In this document: positions 34,640-45,920 of the stretch, piece by piece
Numbering within the stretch: position 1 is the stretch's first letter
How the letters are laid out: each line of letters begins with the position of its first letter
From: Multifurca ochricompacta
Taxonomy: Eukaryota > Basidiomycota > Agaricomycetes > Russulales > Russulaceae
Direction: 5' to 3'
Assembly: GCA_022496185.1 (NCBI GenBank)
Contig: WTXG01000119.1
Coordinates: 50,366 to 114,365 of the forward strand
DNA length: 64,000 nt
Program-made: the position numbers and the translations under genes
Notes under the pieces: model-generated
Database searches by the model: none
Seen by the model: the letters and a program-made list of their open reading frames with translations, nothing else
What the model was told of the DNA's origin: nothing

Positions 34640-34740
34640 TGGCAAAAATTGAGGATTGAACCCAAGACCTCCAGTCAGAGCCATGTCCACACACACACAC
34701 TCCCACTCCAACCACTGAGCCATGCAGTCTCACTAATAAA
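34640..34740 (-). mobile_element. tRNA-like head of a SINE
   Basis: The minus strand has an RNA polymerase III A box (TGGCTCAGTGGTTGG, 34722-34708) and a B box (GGTTCAATCC, 34662-34653) about 45 nt apart, with a (GT)n run between them. The flanks do not form an acceptor stem, so it is not a normal tRNA gene. A run of five T follows the B box. The SINE body may extend below 34640. Confidence 0.5.
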
Positions 34741-34992
34741 ACCACACAATATATATTATATATGGTTATCCAGAGTATTATTAGATGTGTATCCTAAGTA
34801 TTGTGAATGCATTTTGTCAACATGACAGTTTGTGATGCATTTGTGACAATTTATCTGCTTAGTGCAACACTTGCATTTCCAGTCTCAATCTCCAGTGGAG
34901 ATTCACATGGCTAGCCATTATACTGAGCATTCTACCTTACTTACAAGACACTAGAGTACATGTATTCAAACAGGTCATATTTGGAAAGACAG
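34741..34992. other. AT-rich stretch, nothing recognised
   Basis: Contains a short AT palindrome (about 34748-34762) and no ORF, RNA or repeat that I can assign. Confidence 0.4.
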
Positions 34993-35286
34993 ACCTCCAG
35001 CAGGGCCTATTGCCACTGCTTTGACTTGCTTCTTGCACACATGCCCCTCTTGTGACTTGTGGGCCTCTTGAACCTTGACCATGGCTCCTGTAGTTTTCTT
35101 TGACACTCTTGAATCAACTTGCTTTTGATGGCCTTGACCTTGAGCCTTGATCCCAGCCCTCTGTGGTTTGTCTTGATGCTATGACTTGACTGATCCTTGA
35201 CAGTCTTGACTTTGACCTTGCACATGTTCCATAACTTGAGGGACAGCAGCTTGAATGACCTTGTCACAGTAGAAACATGGCTGTGA
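34993..35286 (+). repeat. 3' fragment of an E/F-type LTR
   Basis: Matches the 3' third of LTR F (about 23172-23366), including the CAGCAGGGCCTATTGC start and the GGCTGTGACA end. Confidence 0.6.
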
Positions 35287-35312
35287 CATTAGAACAGACT
35301 TAATTGAACTTA

Positions 35313-36835
35313 CAATGGGTCAAAAACTGTCCCAATGTTTGCACCATTTCTAGTATTCACTCTATAGCACCTCAGCAATTAGGACTCTGGTTATGGTGTG
35401 GCTGTATGTCTGAAAGCCCTGCTTCCTGGCTACCATGTGCAATTTAGATCAAATCAATTGGCCATTATATAAGCATTTTATGATCAAATCAAATCAATCA
35501 ATCATCAGGACAGTTTTTTGACCCACATTTTAAATCCATTATCTGCCCAATTACTACTTTATTTCACCCCTTTTTGCCTTGGTAACTCCTTGAATCCTTT
35601 TAGTCATCCTTTCTATAACCTTTTGCCATCATTCTGGTGCATTTTTATTCCACTCCTCCACCACCCTCTCCCACAACTCAGGTATCCCCTTGACTGGTTA
35701 AGATCCTTCTTCAGATCCACCCAGAGGTGTCCAATGGGGCCAATATTTCAAGGGATTGGGCTGTCCATACCAGGGTTCAATATTCCTGTCTTAAAACTGC
35801 TGGCTTGCCTTCTTGGAATTGTGTTTTGGGTCATTGTCCTGCTGAAACATGCTTTCACCCTCCACCATTTTCAACTTTTCAAACCTTTCCACCACTCCAC
35901 CATCCAAAATATCACAGTACTGGCATGGATTCATGATCCCCTGAACCCCTGTAAGCATTCCTAGTCCATTTCACCCCATACAAGACACATACCATAAGTT
36001 CTTCCTCCTCCATGCTTGACTGTCAGGGTGGTGGTTCTGTCAGAGGGTGGTTCTCCCTTATTTTTCCAAGTATAGCTCCTTCTGTCTGAACCAATTCTGT
36101 TCATTATAGTCTCACCTGACCACAAGATCCTTTTCCAGTCATCCACTGTCCAATTTTCATGGTAACCACCCTCTGACAGAACCACCACCCTGACAGTCAA
36201 GCATGGAGGAGGAAGAACTTATGGTATTGATCTTGTATGGGGTGGAATGGACTAGGAATGCTTACAGGGGTTCAGGGGATCATGAATCCATGCCAGTACT
36301 GTGATATTTTGGATGGCAGAGTGGTGGAAAGGTTTGAAAAGTAAGAAATGGTGGAGGGTGAAACCATGTTTCAGTGGGACAATGACCCAAAACACAATTC
36401 CAAGAAGGCAAGCCAGCAGTTTTAAGACAGGAATATTGAACCCTGGTATGGATAGCCCAATCCCTTGAAATATTAGCCCCATTGGACACCTCTGGGTGGA
36501 TCTGAAGAAGGATCTTAACCAGTCAAGGGGATACCTGAGTTGTGGGAGAGGGTGGTGGAGGAGTGGAATAAAAATGCACCAGAATGATGGCAAAAGGTTA
36601 TAGAAAGGATGACTAAAAGGATTCAAGGAGTTACCAAGGCAAAAAGGGGTGAAATAAAGTAGTAATTGGGCAGATAATGGATTTAAAATGTGGGTCAAAA
36701 AACTGTCCTGATGATTGATTGATTTGATTTGATCATAAAATGCTTATATAATGGCCAATTGATTTGATCTAAATTGCACATGGTAGCCAGGAAGCAGGGC
36801 TTTCAGACATACAGCCACACCATAACCAGAGTCCT
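35313..36835. mobile_element. second palindromic Tc1-derived element
   Basis: Arms at about 35381-36051 and 36165-36835 are inverted repeats around a spacer of about 115 bp. The left side also keeps an outer TIR start (CAATGGGTCAAAAACTGTCCC, 35313, after TA); the right side has lost it. The arms hold the catalytic 3' half of a Tc1 transposase, the reverse of the DNA-binding half kept by the 24403 family. Confidence 0.8.
35530..36200 (-). pseudogene. Tc1-like transposase, catalytic half (mirrored at 36165-36690)
   Basis: Starts inside the gene at H-E-N-W-T-V-D-D-W-K-R-I-L-W-S-G-E-T (36158-36100). It continues through V-K-H-G-G-G and D-N-D-P-K-H-N-S-K-K-A (about 35845) to S/G-P-I-G-H-L-W-V-D-L-K-K (about 35745) and the C-terminal R-I-Q-G-V-T-K-A-K helix. 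In the Tc1 family the DDE residues lie in S-D-E-S/T, D-N-D-P and N-P-I-E-H-L-W. Here the first is G (W-S-G-E-T) and the third is G (P-I-G-H-L-W), in both arms for the third. Frameshifts also break the frame. It cannot be catalytically active. Confidence 0.8.
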
Positions 36836-36998
36836 ACTGCTGCCACCTGTTGCCTCAACCCTGTTGTTGTTCATTAAGCTGCCAAACACAAATGCACACT
36901 TCATCTCCAAGGTTCTTCTAACAGCCCCACTATCATGGTTGAAGATGAGAACTAGTCTTTTGTCACCTGGTGTCTCCATCCTTGAATGGAGGGTAATG
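36836..36998. other. unassigned DNA between a Tc1 palindrome and a copia fragment
   Basis: No supported feature. A short GGAGGGTAATGTTATG stretch near 36978 looks like a purine tract plus LTR start, but no LTR can be followed. Confidence 0.3.
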
Positions 36999-37430
36999 TT
37001 ATGACTGCTGTGATGTCATATGTACTTTATCTTTCTTTTTCCTTTTTCTTTCTACACACACTTCAATAGAGAGATACACTACATGCAGTACAGCAAATTC
37101 CCACCAAAAGTCTGGAGGACATGACTCAATGTGCATTGATTGCACTTTATCCATACAAGTGCACATGAAGTGCTCTGCATGGCCATTTTTTTGGGGAGTA
37201 TAAGGTGTGCTCTGTAGGATTTTTATCCCTTCATCTTTTAGTACATTCATAAATACATTGGATTTGTAGTCTCCACCAGCATCAGACATCCACTCTCTAA
37301 TGGTGGTGTCATGTTGATTTTTGATCATGGCAAAGAATTGCCACAAAGTGTTTATTGCAGCAGACTGAGTGCACAAACATACAATTAAGGCATAACAGAG
37401 GTCACACATAATGAGATGAGCAGCTATCAT
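36999..37430 (-). pseudogene. copia-type integrase fragment (another family)
   Basis: About 143 codons of a Ty1/copia integrase core. S-D-A-G-G-D-Y-K-S-N-V-F carries the second catalytic aspartate, and T-P-Y-T-P-Q-K-N-G-H-A-E the catalytic glutamate. It is clearly different from copia-2 integrase (51930-51690). It is cut on the upstream side by an LTR fragment at 37436. Confidence 0.8.
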
Positions 37431-37435
37431 ATGAG

Positions 37436-37689
37436 AATCATGGAGTCAGGTGGGTCTAAATATATGAAGTCAGACAGCATAAAGCCTGGCTTCTGATAGG
37501 GAACTAAGTAAGTGTCCATTGATAAGATAGTAAAGATAAGAGACAAGATAAGGAACAAATATGCACAAAGTCAGCCATGGGGATAGGCATATGGCAGAGA
37601 CATAATCAAGAAGGATAGTCTAGATGAAACAGAAGGGTCCATGTCATGTAAATCAAAGAAAACAGGGTGGCTAGGCAGGGGTTGTAACA
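37436..37689 (-). repeat. gypsy LTR 5' fragment (A/C type)
   Basis: On the minus strand it starts TGTTACAACCCC at 37689 and matches the first 250 bp or so of the A/C LTRs (for example GCCAGGCTTTATGC). It is truncated before the TATA region. Confidence 0.7.
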
Positions 37690-37819
37690 CTTCAGCAGTA
37701 TTAATCCAGCCCTTTAGCCACTGGCACTGTTGAAAATATTTGAGTTTCAACTGTGGGTGAAGCACTGAGAGGTTGATGTGAAATTGAGTATGAGAAATAG
37801 TGATATCACCATGAACATA

Positions 37820-37900
37820 CAGTGACTTCCAAAATTGATTCAATGTTTTGCACTTTCTCATTGTTTGCTAATTAACTCAGGAACCAGAACAAATAAAACC
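37820..37900 (+). repeat. lone Tc1-type TIR
   Basis: TA then CAGTGACTTCCAAAATTG at 37820, matching the style of the other Tc1 ends here (CAnTGnnTCAAAA...CAATGTTT). No partner end was found; probably a remnant. Confidence 0.4.
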
Positions 37901-37989
37901 AAAGTGTAGATTGATGTCTGAAACTAGAATATCAGGGCTACACAGTGGAAAATCAATGATGTAATTCAGATCAGTATCCATGGGAAGGT

Positions 37990-38586
37990 CTCCTTGACAT
38001 CAAGCAATCAGCATGCATTTTTGGCAATTGTTGCACACTATGTGACCAATGATGGGCAACTTGGTTCATGCTCTTCCCCTCATTCAACCAGCATAATCTT
38101 ATTAACCCCTTCCAGAGGAGTTGCTGATCGACTTCCAAGAACTTACTGGGGAGCATTCAGGAGAAAATATGGCAGAGGCTGTCTGGGCAACACTAGAGTT
38201 ATATGGTCTCATTGGAAAGGTATGTTTTCCATCCTGAGCCCAGAAATGTGTTTCTAACCCATCTGCAAATTATTGCCTTCATAATGGATAATGCCAGCAA
38301 CAACACTACCCTTATCAGATCACTGGAATGGCAATGCCAACAATGGGGGGGGTACCTTTTTCAGTGCAAGATGCACAATTGTGTTGCATGCCTCATACCA
38401 TTCACTTGGCTGCTATCAAGGTATTACACCAAATTATATTTATTACTGTCATCACATCTAACCTTTAAATGCAAGCTTCTTGAAGGCATTGGGGCAATAT
38501 CAAAGGTTGAAGGGGAAAAAGCTACCATGTGTAGTGGCAACTACCAAGACAATGTCTCAATTCCTCTCTCACATGAACATGACTAG
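37990..38586 (+). pseudogene. hAT transposase fragment 1
   Basis: Core of a hAT-superfamily transposase in several frames: L-T-S-S-N-Q-H-A-F-L-A-I-V-A-H-Y-V (about 37995), E-H-S-G-E-N-M-A-E-A-V-W, then M-D-N-A-S-N-N-T-T-L-I (about 38284) with the second catalytic aspartate, and S-G-N-Y-Q-D-N-V-S near the end. It lacks the N-terminal zinc finger and the C-terminal dimerisation domain. It stops abruptly at 38584. Confidence 0.75.
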
Positions 38587-39116
38587 GGATCACCAGGGGT
38601 TTTCATACCCACATGGGTAAGTGCCACAGGTATTAACAGGTATGGGTATAGGTATATAACTCCCAACCTGCCAGAAACCTGTACCCACATGGTGGGTTTG
38701 CTGGGCATAGGCACCAATTATGAATTGACAAGATCAGTAGAAATTCTAAGATAAAACACATCTGCAGCCACAAAAATAAAAGATCTCATCTGATGTATGC
38801 TACAGGGTATCTTTAAATATATTCTAGTATTATCATATGAAATATCAAAGCAGATCAATGGTGTGATGTAAAATAAAAGTGTTATCAGTGATCCACTTCT
38901 TGAAAATCATGATGCATCTGTTTTATTAACATGCAACTGATTCTGCTGGTCTGGCACTATCTAAAATACTCTCTAGACTACTTTAGACTATACTATAATC
39001 TAATTATCAAATTAGTTTACCAAAACAAGGCCTGCATGTATCTACAAGCTGCATGAGGCAGCAACTACATTGCATTGCATGGTGGTCTGACCTCCTTCCT
39101 ATTAAGGAAGGTTGAC
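38587..39116. other. non-coding, GGGTA-rich then AT-rich
   Basis: 38597-38710 begins CAGGGGTTTTCATACCC and has repeated GGGTA/TACCC motifs, like the subterminal repeats of hAT elements. The rest is AT-rich with no assignment. Confidence 0.35.
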
Positions 39117-39945
39117 TTAATGTGCAGAAATGTGCATCCAGGAACCAGGACAGTCACACTTGTATGAAATGAAAGCAGAATAATAAAATAATAATGTAAA
39201 TAAAGGATATCCTTTTTTAATCTTCTGAACATAAACCAACAATTTTGAGGGATCTTGAGTAGCCATAAATGAATGTGTTGTGTCCAAGTGCTTATCTCCT
39301 TGACCAGGATGTCCTGGGCCAGTTATCTGAAATGCACAGAAATGCAAAGAACAGTTGCACTTGTATAAAATTGAAAGCAGAATAATAAAATAAAAATGGA
39401 ATAATAAATCATCTTAATCTTATGAATATAAAACAGGAATCTTTGAGGGATCCTGAGTAGCCACAAATGAACATGTTGTACCCAAGTGAATATCTCCCTG
39501 ACTGGGATGTCCCAGGCCAATTGTCCAAAATGCACAATGCAAGTAAAGAACTTGCACATGTTTCATTTTATGGGTAACCTGAGTATCAAAACAAATACCC
39601 AGGGGTTACCCATGCCAATAAATATGCATTCATCAATTATTTTTACTTTCTGTGTGGTTATCTGACAGGCTTTTCATCAATGTTCTATTACATCCTATCT
39701 AACCATCTCTGTATATTGGGGTGGATTTTAGTTGTGCTTGTATAAAATTGAAACCAGAATAATAAAGTAATAATGGAATAGTAAATTATCTTTAATCTTA
39801 TGAACATAAAGACAGGAATCTTTGAGGGATTTTGAGTAGCCATAAATGAAAGCATTTTAGTGTGTATCTTCTAGACTGGGATGTCCTGGGCCAGTTACCC
39901 AAAATGCATGATGCAAGTAAAGAACTTGCATGCATTTACACAGGT
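39117..39945. repeat. three copies of a repeat of about 210 bp
   Basis: Units at about 39117-39345, 39346-39560 and 39735-39945 share AGCAGAATAATAAA, a TTTGAGGGAT...GAGTAGCC block, GGATGTCC(T/C)(G/A)GGCCA and a terminal AAATGCA. The first two are in tandem and the third is offset by about 170 bp. Non-coding. Confidence 0.65.
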
Positions 39946-40194
39946 TACCCACAGGTGACATCTCTGTACCAGTATTCTGGTTCAACACCATCCTTGCACT
40001 GTAAACTGCACAGGACAGAAAACATGATTCAGCCACCAAAAGCTGCAGCCTAAGCTGTGGCTTCAGGCTTTCCATAGCTTAAGCCTGAGCTGTGGGCCAC
40101 TGGAAGCTGTTTTCATGGCCTATGTTGGCTTAGCTTTTTCTGGCTCAGCAATGGCTGGCTTATGGCTTTGAGCTGAGCCATGCACATCACTAGC
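39946..40194. other. GGCTT/AGCC-rich non-coding segment
   Basis: 40010-40190 is full of the words GGCTT, AGCTG and their complements. Read on the minus strand its end is TAGTGATGTGCATGGCTCAG, which looks like a hAT-type terminus inserted in hAT fragment 2. Confidence 0.35.
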
Positions 40195-40835
40195 CCAGAT
40201 GACTGAATCTATAGCAAGTTAGAGAATTGTGCAAGGGATAATACAACAAACCTTGATTGCAAGTGTCTGGATAGCTGTGATTACATCCAAGGAACCATTC
40301 AGCATGCAATTGCCAGGAAGGGATGGGTTGTACTCCCAGATGGCTGTTGCTGTTTCAACAGCAGCAATCTTTGTGACATGGGTCATCACATTGACTTCTG
40401 CTAGGTTGACAATGTGACCTAAACAACTGTACTGATGATTAGAGGATAAGATTCAACAAGTCAACAAGAAACATTACAGAAGTTGATTCTCCTCCACAGA
40501 CCACAAGGGAAGCTTCTGTTGTTTGGGTAGTTTCACTAGTTTTGCATTTTGTGGTGTTGCTTGAGATGTTATTGAGGGTGAGGGTGAGGGTGAGGAGCTG
40601 TCAAAAGTCAAACATCAATCATAATCAGGTACTGTTTGTCTTACATTGGATTGATTGTTCCACATTCATAATGCCAATCCAATTGCAGACACCCATGAAG
40701 TAACACCCCAAGTTCTCCCCACTGTGGTTGCCTGACACTGATTGAAACCCAATGTACAGTGACACCAAGAAACACTGCTTTTGTGGTATCAGCTGTCCAC
40801 ATATCTACTGTTGTGGAGATTAGACCAGGAGCCAT
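40195..40835 (-). pseudogene. hAT transposase fragment 2 with a probable intron
   Basis: The minus strand encodes L-I-S-T-T-V-D-M-W-T-A-D-T-T-K-A-V-F-L-G (about 40815), with the D-x-W-T motif of the first catalytic aspartate. Further on it encodes M-T-H-V-T-K-I-A-A-V-E-T-A-T-A-I-W-E-Y (about 40380-40325) and L-D-V-I-T-A-I-Q-T-L-A-I-K. After that lysine comes GTTTGT...CTAAC...TATAG (40251-40209, 43 nt). Removing it joins to I-Q-S-S-G in frame, as expected of the family. The 40420-40640 part is degenerate. The upstream end is cut by the MULE at 40864. Confidence 0.7.
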
Positions 40836-40863
40836 CTGTCATGAATGTTGGTAAAGTTACCTT

Positions 40864-41121
40864 ACTCACCCCCACCGCTGACATCCCTAAAGTGGTAATC
40901 TTGTCACATGACTCAAATTTGTAATAATATTTATTTTAAAAAGGAAGTTATCATTGAATATCTATTTTAATAAGGGAAGTTATCAACAAAATATAAGTTG
41001 GAATAAGATCAGATAACTCTCCCCACACTGACATCCCTAAAGTAGTAATATTGCCACATGACTGTGATTTGTAATGATATTTATTTTAAAAAGGAAAGTT
41101 ATCAACAATATATCAGTACAA
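40864..41121 (+). repeat. MULE left TIR with internal tandem repeat
   Basis: Two similar units (about 40873-40965 and 41021-41110), each with CTGACATCCCTAAAGT, TAAT, CACATGACT and TTTATTTTAAAAAGGAA, repeat in the same direction within the TIR. Confidence 0.7.
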
Positions 41122-41362
41122 ATCAGTAAGGATTAGATAAGAACTTTGGTGTTCTTGCATGTTCTCACTACTCTATGTCTAGCTATTTTATGACTTTCCT
41201 TGTGTATCATGTGTTCTCATCAGAATGTGTGGGTCTAGAGCGGTAGAACATTGAGGTGCTTGTTTCTGGTTGCCATGTCGTTGGTAATAATCCTCTTGTT
41301 GTCCTCATCTGCCTCTCCTTTCCTATGCAAGTCTTTGCTAGCCTCAAGAATGAGCCACCCTC

Positions 41363-44300
41363 TCATTCCAGCACTTGGAGCATATGGTGGTCCCGGAATT
41401 GGACCTGGTACTTCAATCCTTCAAGAAATTCTCCAATAATATTGATATTCTTGCTCATGGCCTCTTCAAACGTCGAGCTCTCTTGCAATGCTGGTTGGAA
41501 ATCTTGTACATCATTGTCATTGTCATTGTTGTCATTGTCATTGTCACCATTGTCATCATCACTGCTATCCTCCCTCTTGCCACCATTTGCTCCAGGGGCT
41601 GTCTTGTCAATTCTTGCAACATTTTGAGGTGCTGGGGGATCTTCACTATGTGGTTTCAAGAGGGGGTGACTCCATATTGGGGCTGTCCGCTGACATCTTA
41701 CTTCAAGGAAGAACAGTGGCAAAACTGGCTGGGCAGCTTGAACAAGATGCTTGCAGAGAAGGAACCAGTTGATTACCATCGCAGGACAGGTACAGATCCA
41801 TTGATTTACATCTGGCTGATAAGCTTCATTGATAGGGATTGTGATGGGTGTTCTCAAGAGTTTCTTCCAATTCCGCTTGAATTGCTTACGCCACGATGAG
41901 AGCTCTCGATAACAGCCAGTATCTGTAAGTAAGCATTCCAACTTTCGATGATATGATGGTGCAAGTTTGGTGATTAGAATCCAGACTAGAAGATCACACC
42001 ATGGCATGTGAAAGTGATAGAGGAAGTCACACTTTATTCATTGCCAGCTGGATCAAAGGTAAGTCTTGGGATTCTCAACAGCTGATCCATACTTACTGGC
42101 TTTCTAGAATCATTGTTGTTTTCAAGATGGGTATTTCTGGATGTGCTGACCACGCCCACAGCTCCCACCAGCCCTTTCAATACCAGTTTTCCCAAAGGTA
42201 TGCCCATACCTCTCGTAGGTCATACTTAACACAGAACCCATACATTTTCCGAACAGCCCACTTCTTGATCCCCTCAGGACTTGGGTGTGCGGACCCTGGA
42301 ATCGACGGATGGGCACAGTAATGCCTTTCTAGCATTGTGACAATTGGCTGGCAGTAAATGGCTGGGCAAAATTTCTGTTGGGTTTCATTCTGTAACCCCT
42401 CCTCATCTTCGTTGTCACTGCTTTCAGGCTCATGTGGAATGATACAGTAGCCCACAAAACCGTTCCAATGTTTGGCCACCCTGAAGAGATTGACCTACCA
42501 CACAATGAGAATAATTTCCAAAATTAGTAGAAATTAGTAGATGATAGTGTAGCATCTAAGATTCAATTAGAGCCTATAATAATGTCAATTTGATCAGTGG
42601 TTCATGATATATAAAATGTTTTGTGAGGCATTATCATTGGAACGGTTTTGTGGCCAACATGTGAGATGACAAAACCGGTATCTGGTGGTCATGGGAATGC
42701 ATTGACAGTCATGTGACAATGTTTAATAAGTTGAACACACACCAAATAATCATCAAGAACACTTGCTTCTTACCATGCATGCCCTCTCTGCTGCCAAAAG
42801 GACTCACATCATCTCCCTCCTCACTTCAGGCAAATCTGCCCATAAAGTGTCAACTATGACTGGCCATGGCACTATTATCATCTCAAGATGGGTCATAAAT
42901 ACTGCCCTTACCATCCCAAGTCAAATGGAGGGAGACCAAGGAGGCTGACAGAGAGAAATGCTCAGCATGCTGTTTGCCTTATCTCCTCTGGCAGGGCAGA
43001 CACAGATGTGGAAGTGACTAGAGCACTTCAGAAGTTGTTAATGGGTTCCTCTATCAACATAATATGCCCATCCATCCTCCCATCAAGTTTTCAAGCCATA
43101 ACTGGCCCCTCCCATATCATACACCCCCATTCCATCATAAGTGCAATAGGCCACAAAACCAATCCAATGACATTGCTACACAAAACATTTTATATATCAT
43201 GAACCACTGACCCAATTGACATCAGTATAGGCTCTAAGTGACACTTAGATGATACAATATCATCTACCAATTTCTACTAATTTTGGAAATTATTCCTATG
43301 GTGTGGTTGGTCAATCTCTTCAGGATGGTTAAACATTGGAATGGTTTTGTGGGTTACTGTATGATGGAATGGGGGTGTATGATATGGGAGGGGCCAGTTA
43401 TGGCTTGAAAACTTGATGGGAGGATGGATGGGCATATTATGTTGATAGAGGAACCCATTAACAACTTCTGAAGTGCTCTAGTCACTTCCACATCTGTGTC
43501 TGCCCTGCCAGAGGAGATAAGGCAAACAGCATGCTGAGCATTTCTCTCTGTCAGCCTCCTTGGTCTCCCTCCATTTGACTTGGGATGGTAAGGGCAGTAT
43601 TTATGACCCATCTTGAGATGATAATAGTGCCATGGCCAGTCATAGTTGACACTTTATGGGCAGATTTGCCTGAAGTGAGGAGGGAGATGATGTGAGTCCT
43701 TTTGGCAGCAGAGAGGGCATGCATGGTAAGAAGCAAGTGTTCTTGATGATTATTTGGTGTGTGTTCAACTTATTAAACATTGTCACATGACTGTCAATGC
43801 ATTCCCATGACCACCAGATACCGGTTTTGTCATCTCACATGTTGGCCACAAAACCGTTCCAATGATAATGCCTCACAAAACATTTTATATATCATGAACC
43901 ACTGATCAATTGACATTATTATAGGCTCTAATTGAAGCTTAGATGCTACACTATCATCTACTAATTTCTACTAATTTTGGAAATTATTCTCATTGTGTGG
44001 TAGGTCAATCTCTTCAGGGTGGCCAAACATTGGAACGGTTTTGTGGGCTACTGTAGTCCCTGTGACGAAGCTGGTGCAATGTGGAGGGGGGTACCTTGAT
44101 GGTGATACGTAGGTCCTTAGTTCCCTGAGTTTCTTTATCAGTGTTGCAATGATGTGATTTATGAGCAGGAGTGGGTTCTGGTGCTGATGTCGATGGTGCC
44201 TTTTGTGCAGGAATCATGATGGATAAGGTATTGGATCCACTCATGTGTGTTTGTGTAGGGCGTATGTTTTCTATATCATCAGGTACACCGCCCTCGTATT

Positions 44301-45920
44301 CTTCAGCATCAATGCATCCCAGAGGGATAAAGGCCATGTCAATGAATGGAAACTCTATGTGGGCCCACTGAACATTGTATGGCGTTGTGGCAAGTTTTCC
44401 CTGACCCAGCCAAGTCTGCACTGCTTGACGGAAGTGCCACCAGCATAAGTTGATCTTTGTGTTCCAGACTTCTTTCGCCATGCTGATTTCTGCCATGTCC
44501 TTATCAACATGCACGAAGACTGGATTTATGTGATATGCCTCTTTGATGCATGTAGCCCATCCTGCAAGTGCTTTCTTTCGTTTCCCCTGCTCTATTGATG
44601 TTGCAGTCGACAGAAGGCAATATGATATCAGAAAGCCTGCATTATCATGCTCTGCCATCAGGCTGTATAGCTCAAGATGCTTCAAGTTTGTATTATCTGG
44701 ATGGATCTGTAAGCTTACTTTTCTCAAAAGTTAGATATGATATGGCTTACACATTGCATCAAGTCCTACTTCGATTATCTTTCCGTGCAATAGCCTCTTG
44801 ATCTTTTTCATACCCCAACAAAGTATATCAACCCCTTCAGGAACGTTCTTCAGTAAGAAAATATCAACATCATCTCGATATTCATTAAGAAGCTTTTGTG
44901 TTGATGGTAGTTGCAGGTGATCGCGATGCCAGAACATCTGGCTTGTCTGCATCCAAGCCACGTGGATCTGTGCCGATGTTATCAATGGATATGCTGCCTG
45001 CACCTTTGCAACCATTGCAGCAGGTGTTAACCACTCAACATTCTCTCGAATTGTGTCCATTGCACTAGGGGGCAGGGCGACATCAAAGTAATGTACATGC
45101 TTCATGTGATGTTCAAGTTGAATGGAGATTGTCCTATCCCCTTCTGGAATGCTTCCTCAGCAAGTAATATATAGTTGACTGCGGCATGGGTACCGCTTCA
45201 TTCCAATGTTATCACAATGTTGCACCTTTAGTGCTTTGGAAACATTTGATTTCTTCTTTCTTGCTTCATCCTGGCTGCACCAAAAACACGTTTGGTGCCC
45301 TGTTTGCAGTTGCTTATGATCCTTCACACTAATCCTGTAAATGTCATATAATAATAGCATTGGGGATACTACTCACATAAATCTATACCCTGTCACCTTC
45401 CAGATTTCCTTAGCAATCATGTCAATCCACTCTCTATCAGAAACCAATGAGTCATTTGGAACAGTGAAAGTTCCTCTAAATTTTAAATCATGGTATGTTC
45501 TAAATTGCATTCGAAGGGAGCCAAACATTTCCTCTCCAGTATTGAATATCTCTTCTCTAGTATCAGATATCTGTAGATTATACTGTTAATCCTTATCTAT
45601 ATCCATAGTAAGTCACTAATTACCACAGAATCAATTTCATCCTCGCTCTTTATGAGATTGCATGCGGCCTGAGATTGCTTGAGATTCCTTCATCTCCCAA
45701 TGTGTCTTCATCCACCCTCTTGGCTTTTTCACCTACTGTGCACCCATTGAACTCCTTTTGCTTCTTTTTCTCATTCTCATGAACTCTTTGGGCCTTCTTG
45801 TTTTTCCTATCACGCATTTGGCAGTGATCACAAGTCTTGTGCGGTAAGTGTAATGGTACAAGATTTCTAACACCATACCTTGGAACATTTTTTTGTAGCA
45901 GAAGGAGTGTTATTGTCCAT
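41363..45920 (-). pseudogene. MULE transposase (zinc-binding N-terminus, MULE core, SWIM finger)
   Basis: From ATG near 45920, an N-terminal cysteine motif (K-T-C-D-H-C-Q-M-R-D-R, about 45825) is followed by a second C/H cluster (45300-45160). The MULE catalytic region (44727-44340) includes L-Y-S-L-M-A-E-H-D, V-H-V-D-K-D-M-A-E-I and the C-W-W-H motif. The Tc1 palindrome then interrupts it (TA at 42443 and 44054). The gene resumes at 42442 and ends with a SWIM zinc finger C-T-C-P...C-K-H-L-V (41820-41740), an acidic D/N-rich stretch and a stop at 41363. Several frame changes are present; a few could be short introns, since CTAAC and AG signals occur near 44700-44745. The family assignment rests on the core and the SWIM motif. 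Confidence 0.75.
42445..44053. mobile_element. palindromic Tc1-derived composite, copy 2
   Basis: Same structure as 24403-26012: arms 42445-43137 and 43362-44053, and a centre TIR (43138-43361) in the opposite direction to copy 1. The TA duplication is at 42443-42444 and 44054-44055. Both arms carry S-A-H-K-V-S and G-R-P-R-R where both arms of copy 1 carry S-A-H-E-V-S and G-R-P-R-K. Confidence 0.88.

Noticed and set aside
34640..34740. A genuine tRNA gene
   Set aside because: The A and B boxes fit, but the ends do not pair into an acceptor stem and a (GT)n run sits where the anticodon arm should be.
35518..36698. 148-codon ORFs on both sides of 36100 as a new protein family
   Set aside because: They are the antisense of the Tc1 catalytic region. 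The sense strand gives D-N-D-P-K-H and H-L-W-V-D-L motifs, whereas these ORFs show none.
41256..41899. Plus-strand ORFs with repeated isoleucine/valine as a membrane protein
   Set aside because: They are the antisense of the D/N-rich acidic tail of the MULE transposase (CATTGT repeats); the sense strand has the SWIM finger.
44014..44727. One continuous MULE ORF of 237 codons
   Set aside because: Its last residues come from translating into the Tc1 palindrome at 44053; the true MULE frame resumes at 42442.
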